Part shown: one piece after another, positions 18,832 to 21,952 of the stretch | Numbering within the stretch: position 1 is the stretch's first letter | Layout: each line of letters opens with the position of its first letter | Source of the DNA: Conidiobolus coronatus NRRL 28638 | Taxonomy: Eukaryota; Entomophthoromycota; Entomophthoromycetes; Entomophthorales; Conidiobolaceae | Reading direction: 5' to 3' | NCBI GenBank assembly: GCA_001566745.1 | Contig: KQ964704.1 | Coordinates: forward strand, 1-21,952 | DNA: 21,952 bases | Made by a program: the position numbers and the translations under genes | Notes under the pieces: model-generated | What the model was told of the DNA's origin: nothing | The model's input: the letters and a program-made list of their open reading frames with translations, nothing else | Databases searched by the model: none

Positions 18832-19983
18832 TCAAGATTTAAAATTGTATTTAGCTAAGCCGAAGCTTTCAGGCTCTAATGTCTTGTTAATAGTAAATTC
18901 TAATTCTTTCCTCAATTCAAAACAAATTTGATCCAATGGCAAGTCATTCTCGTCATAACCAAATGGATCTTCTATTTGTTGACCAATTCCATCAATACCG
19001 TATAATACAAATGATATAAGTCCAGTAAGTGGAATAGACCAATATCCGAGATCAGAAAGGGTTAGAGGTAATGTAGAGCAGTAGAGGAACACAACTTGCT
19101 TCATATGAATTACATAAGCAATTGGAATAGGTGTACGTCTAATGCGTTCTAAAGATCCCAAACTATTAACTAAGCCTGAAATAGTTCCATTTATATTATT
19201 ATTGGTTTGAGGATCTAGTCTATTTAATGCCTTTTGCTTGAGTATATATGTATTCAACTCGGTAACAATTTCTAAGGGCAAGCTGGCTAAGGGATTAGTA
19301 AGATCTGGAACTAAACGATGGCATGAAGATGCAGTGGAGCGAATAGAATGAGCAATAGACCCATAGCCGGTGTTATAGTTATTATTATCAAAATCGAGTT
19401 CTATTGCATTGAATTTATCGCTTCTCAACCTTGGGGGCAAAATATCATCGATTAATTGATGATATTTATCGCTTTCATCTCTTAAATAGTCTTTAACGCT
19501 TACAGCGTATGCAACTAATAGCTTAAGAGCATCAACTTTTTCTTCAACATCTTGTTGGTTTTCAACAGGAATAAAAGAAATAGTTCTGGATAAATTACGA
19601 ACTGAGCTTCTAATAGTAGTCCATAGCTTTCTACCTTCGTAGTATCTGTCGTAGGCATTGTTGGTACGGAATACTAATAACAAACCAATAACAACGGATA
19701 ATGAAGGAACTAAAAGTATAAAAGTTAATAACAAATAATACAGTTATATATATCTATTACTTATGCTATTAGGTAAAGCTAAATTGTAATGATATTTACT
19801 AATTAAAACATTTACACCAGCAAAAAGCATCATAAAGGTAACTTGAGGCAAAATATTAAATAAAACACTGCCTTTAACTCTTAAAATATCAGGATAAGTA
19901 AAAAAAGATGCTTTGTTAACATCGTGTTCTTTAATCTGCTTGTAAGAATTTCCAATATTAAGTGCAACTGTCTCGTCAGACAT
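18832..19983 (-). CDS. Bestrophin-like (UPF0187) anion channel protein, copy B
   Basis: This is the tandem paralogue of copy A and belongs to the same channel family. Exons are 19761-19983 and 18832-19709, with a 51-nt intron (19710-19760) in exactly the same place and phase as in copy A, giving 366 residues. The splice joins LPNSI to IPSLSVVIGLLLVFRT. It keeps all landmarks: RTNNAYDRYYEGRKLW, ERIRRTPIPIAYVIHMKQ, GIDGIGQQIEDPFGYDENDL and LDQICFELRKELEF. Differences from A concentrate in the cytosolic insert (about residues 178-260), where A is more Ser-rich (SSTSSSSYRS against RSTASSCHRL), and at the termini. Both copies are open and keep family motifs, so both look functional. They may form mixed oligomers, since bestrophins are pentamers; that is inference. 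The ATG at 19981-19983 is preceded by in-frame stops. Confidence 0.9.
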
Positions 19984-20870
19984 ACTTTATAGTTGTTTAA
20001 TTATCAAAATTTATTAAAAATAATTTTTTAATCAAGTCAAATCACCTTTATATATTCATTTACCTTATTTTTCACATGAATCATAGCCTATCAAATGACA
20101 GTCTATTGTAAATAATCATTTTTAAAGTATTTTTGTACCAAATTTTTTGAAACATCATAATGCTTAATTATTGATATTCTTCACTTAATAGAGATTGGAT
20201 AACTTATCATAGGATAATTCAAGTGATTATTTAGCAAATAATATGTTGAAAAGAATTGAACAGACTTTGAATATTTGGAGTAATATATCTTAAAAACTCT
20301 ATTATTCATGGAAACTATTCAAGCATTATAAATACTGCCATTTATAGTTGTAGTACTTTAATAAATTAATTTATGCAATATCAATTTAACTTACTTATTG
20401 GCTACTTCGCCAGTGTTATTAATAAAACACGTCATATAAAAGAGAGTAGAGTATTGCAAATATACTCGTAAAAATTTTATTATGATAGCCATTGGAATAA
20501 GCTTACAGTTACCCCGCTATATTTCAGGTTTGATATCTACTTTTTGAGTAAGGGATAAAATCTTTGTAAAACATTCTGAGCAACATGAATTCACTTGGTT
20601 ACAGATGGTCCTTGATATACATACGTTTTTATATTGTTACAATAAAAATAACCAAATATATAATATAATAATATGATACTGATTTGCTTCAGTTTTTCCA
20701 AGATCAATGATGTTAAATTTAAAAGTATGTTTAAATCATTAACTTTACAAGGAGAATTGAGGATAATAACACAAACCACAATTGTTTCAAAATAGCATAT
20801 AATCAAATACGCAAAATTTATTGGTTGGCGCATTTAATTTAGAGAAAGGAGTCATGAGTTATGTTAGCAG
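19984..20870. promoter_or_regulatory. Upstream region of bestrophin-like copy B
   Basis: This region is homologous to 16899 to about 17800. The counterparts of blocks 1-4 are at 20083-20107, 20140-20172, 20371-20441 and 20590-20609, with a further shared string ACAAGGAGAATTGAGG at 20747-20762 (17675-17690 in A). Order and spacing are kept. An 80-codon minus-strand frame (20591-20833) is open here but broken in copy A, so it is not called as a gene. Confidence 0.6.
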
Positions 20871-21952
20871 ATCGCACAATAAACTCTAAGAAATTTGGCG
20901 AAACTTGCATAAGATATTAAAATTATAATATTATAAATTTGATAAGATTATTATGCTTATCTTGAATTATCTGCAGGTTTTGTCTATCGTATGATTAAAT
21001 TTTATACAAATATCTAGACAAAACCTTTTTGCTTTAATAAAAAATTATAAATAAAGTTATAAAATTCTAGATTATTAAGTTTATTAGCAAATATAATCAT
21101 CAATTAAAACTAATTTTATAGATATATTATAAGCTTATAAAAAATATTTATTAGAAACTCGTAGTTTTTATATTTAATTATGAAAATCTCTTTTTAATAG
21201 AATAACGAATTCTTTAAAGATAAAAAATATAAGCATTTATATTGTTATATTGGTTAATAAGTATAAATATCAAAGAGTAATAAAACTATACATTAAAGTT
21301 AAATTTGTAAGTGATGCATATATACTTTGGATATATATTAAATATTATTGAACTTCATAGTATTAAGATTGATATATATTTGATAATTCTTTAACCAAAC
21401 ATATTTCTAAAAATAGTTAATATTCCTAATAATAATTAATATAAAAAATAAAGTAATATAAGTGGATCATATTTCAAATTATATACAAATCTAATATTTT
21501 ACTTTTTATTTTCCTAAGTCTAAGAAATTTAGTTTATAGGAACATTTCTCTTCGATATTTATTTAAATTATATAATCCCAAGTAATACATTATTTGATAA
21601 TGATATCTAAAATATAATTCATTATAGCCATGTTTAATTAAAAATGCATTTTATACTACTATCATTTAATTAAGCAGATCTATAGCAAACAGTTGAAATA
21701 AGATTGCCGCATTTAAACTGTTTAATTCTTATGTAAATATATAAAGCTATTATGTTGCGTATTAGGTAACTAAAGTATCATTTCTAATTAGCATTAATTA
21801 GTAATAAATATTAACTAATAGACATATAGATCATAGAAACACAAATATAGATATTTACCTAAAATATAACTTTTGTATAAATGAGTTGATTTTGAATAAA
21901 AATTAAGGATAGTTAAAGTTATAGATATATTTTTATAATATATTTGAGTTAT
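20871..21952. other. A+T-rich intergenic DNA at right edge
   Basis: No coding region or RNA gene is supported. The one distinct structure is a perfect 12-bp inverted repeat (20975-20986 and 21015-21026) just beyond the end of duplication unit B. The rest is nearly all A and T. Confidence 0.5.
20975..21026. repeat. 12-bp perfect inverted repeat
   Basis: AGGTTTTGTCTA at 20975-20986 is the exact reverse complement of TAGACAAAACCT at 21015-21026, with a 28-base loop. The arms carry more G+C than the surrounding DNA, which makes a chance match less likely than for the many A/T palindromes here. It could form a hairpin in RNA or mark the ends of a small lost element. Confidence 0.55.

Larger units (their letters stand above)
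18832..20870. repeat. Tandem segmental duplication, unit B
   Basis: Unit B is the second direct copy and contains bestrophin-like copy B plus upstream DNA out to about 20870. The ATG-to-ATG period is 3085 bases. The duplication is not recent: many substitutions and small indels separate the upstream halves, while some coding patches remain nearly identical. Confidence 0.85.

Noticed and set aside
20591-20833. 80-codon minus-strand frame upstream of channel copy B
   Set aside because: The homologous DNA in copy A (about 17520-17760) contains indels and an in-frame stop after a shared LNSPC...LTSL stretch. The composition is Ile/Leu/Asn-rich, as expected of A+T-rich noncoding DNA.

Overview
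The window looks like nuclear DNA from a fungus with a very A+T-rich genome. It has short GT-AG introns, mostly 49-53 nt, a fungal-type Zn2Cys6 zinc-cluster regulator, fungal bestrophin-like (UPF0187) anion channels, and housekeeping genes in the standard genetic code. The mix of extreme A+T content and intron-bearing core genes suggests an early-diverging lineage such as the Entomophthorales (Conidiobolus-like). That placement is inference; no rRNA or other phylogenetic marker is present.

Layout, left to right. ARP3 (actin nucleation, -, 401-1851) and TAP42 (PP2A-type phosphatase partner, +, 2666-3801) are divergent and share an ~0.8 kb promoter region. A single-exon RasGEF (-, 4119-6050) converges on TAP42. 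About 2 kb of A+T-rich DNA follows, then RAD23 (ubiquitin receptor and DNA-repair factor, -, 8024-9373, five exons). Next comes a ~3.5 kb gene-poor stretch holding a 118-base assembly gap. It leads into a short zinc-cluster regulator (+, 12859-13884) whose C-terminal region looks cut down. TRM11 (tRNA m2G10 methyltransferase, -, 14063-15525, four exons) converges on that gene. The right third is a tandem direct duplication: two bestrophin-like channel genes (-, 15743-16898 and 18832-19983), each with about 0.9 kb of recognisably homologous upstream DNA.

Most genes are unlinked housekeeping functions (cytoskeleton, TOR/PP2A and Ras signalling, protein turnover, tRNA modification), and nothing indicates an operon-like system. 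The part most worth a second look is the duplicated bestrophin region. The two copies act as each other's footprint and expose near-identical blocks far upstream of the coding sequence, one of 71 bases with only three differences. Those blocks may be regulatory or may belong to an unrecognised small gene. The coding regions also show a mosaic of near-identical and diverged patches that suggests gene conversion.

All gene models were spliced by hand from visible GT/AG signals and reading-frame continuity. No RNA gene, CRISPR array or intact mobile element was recognised.
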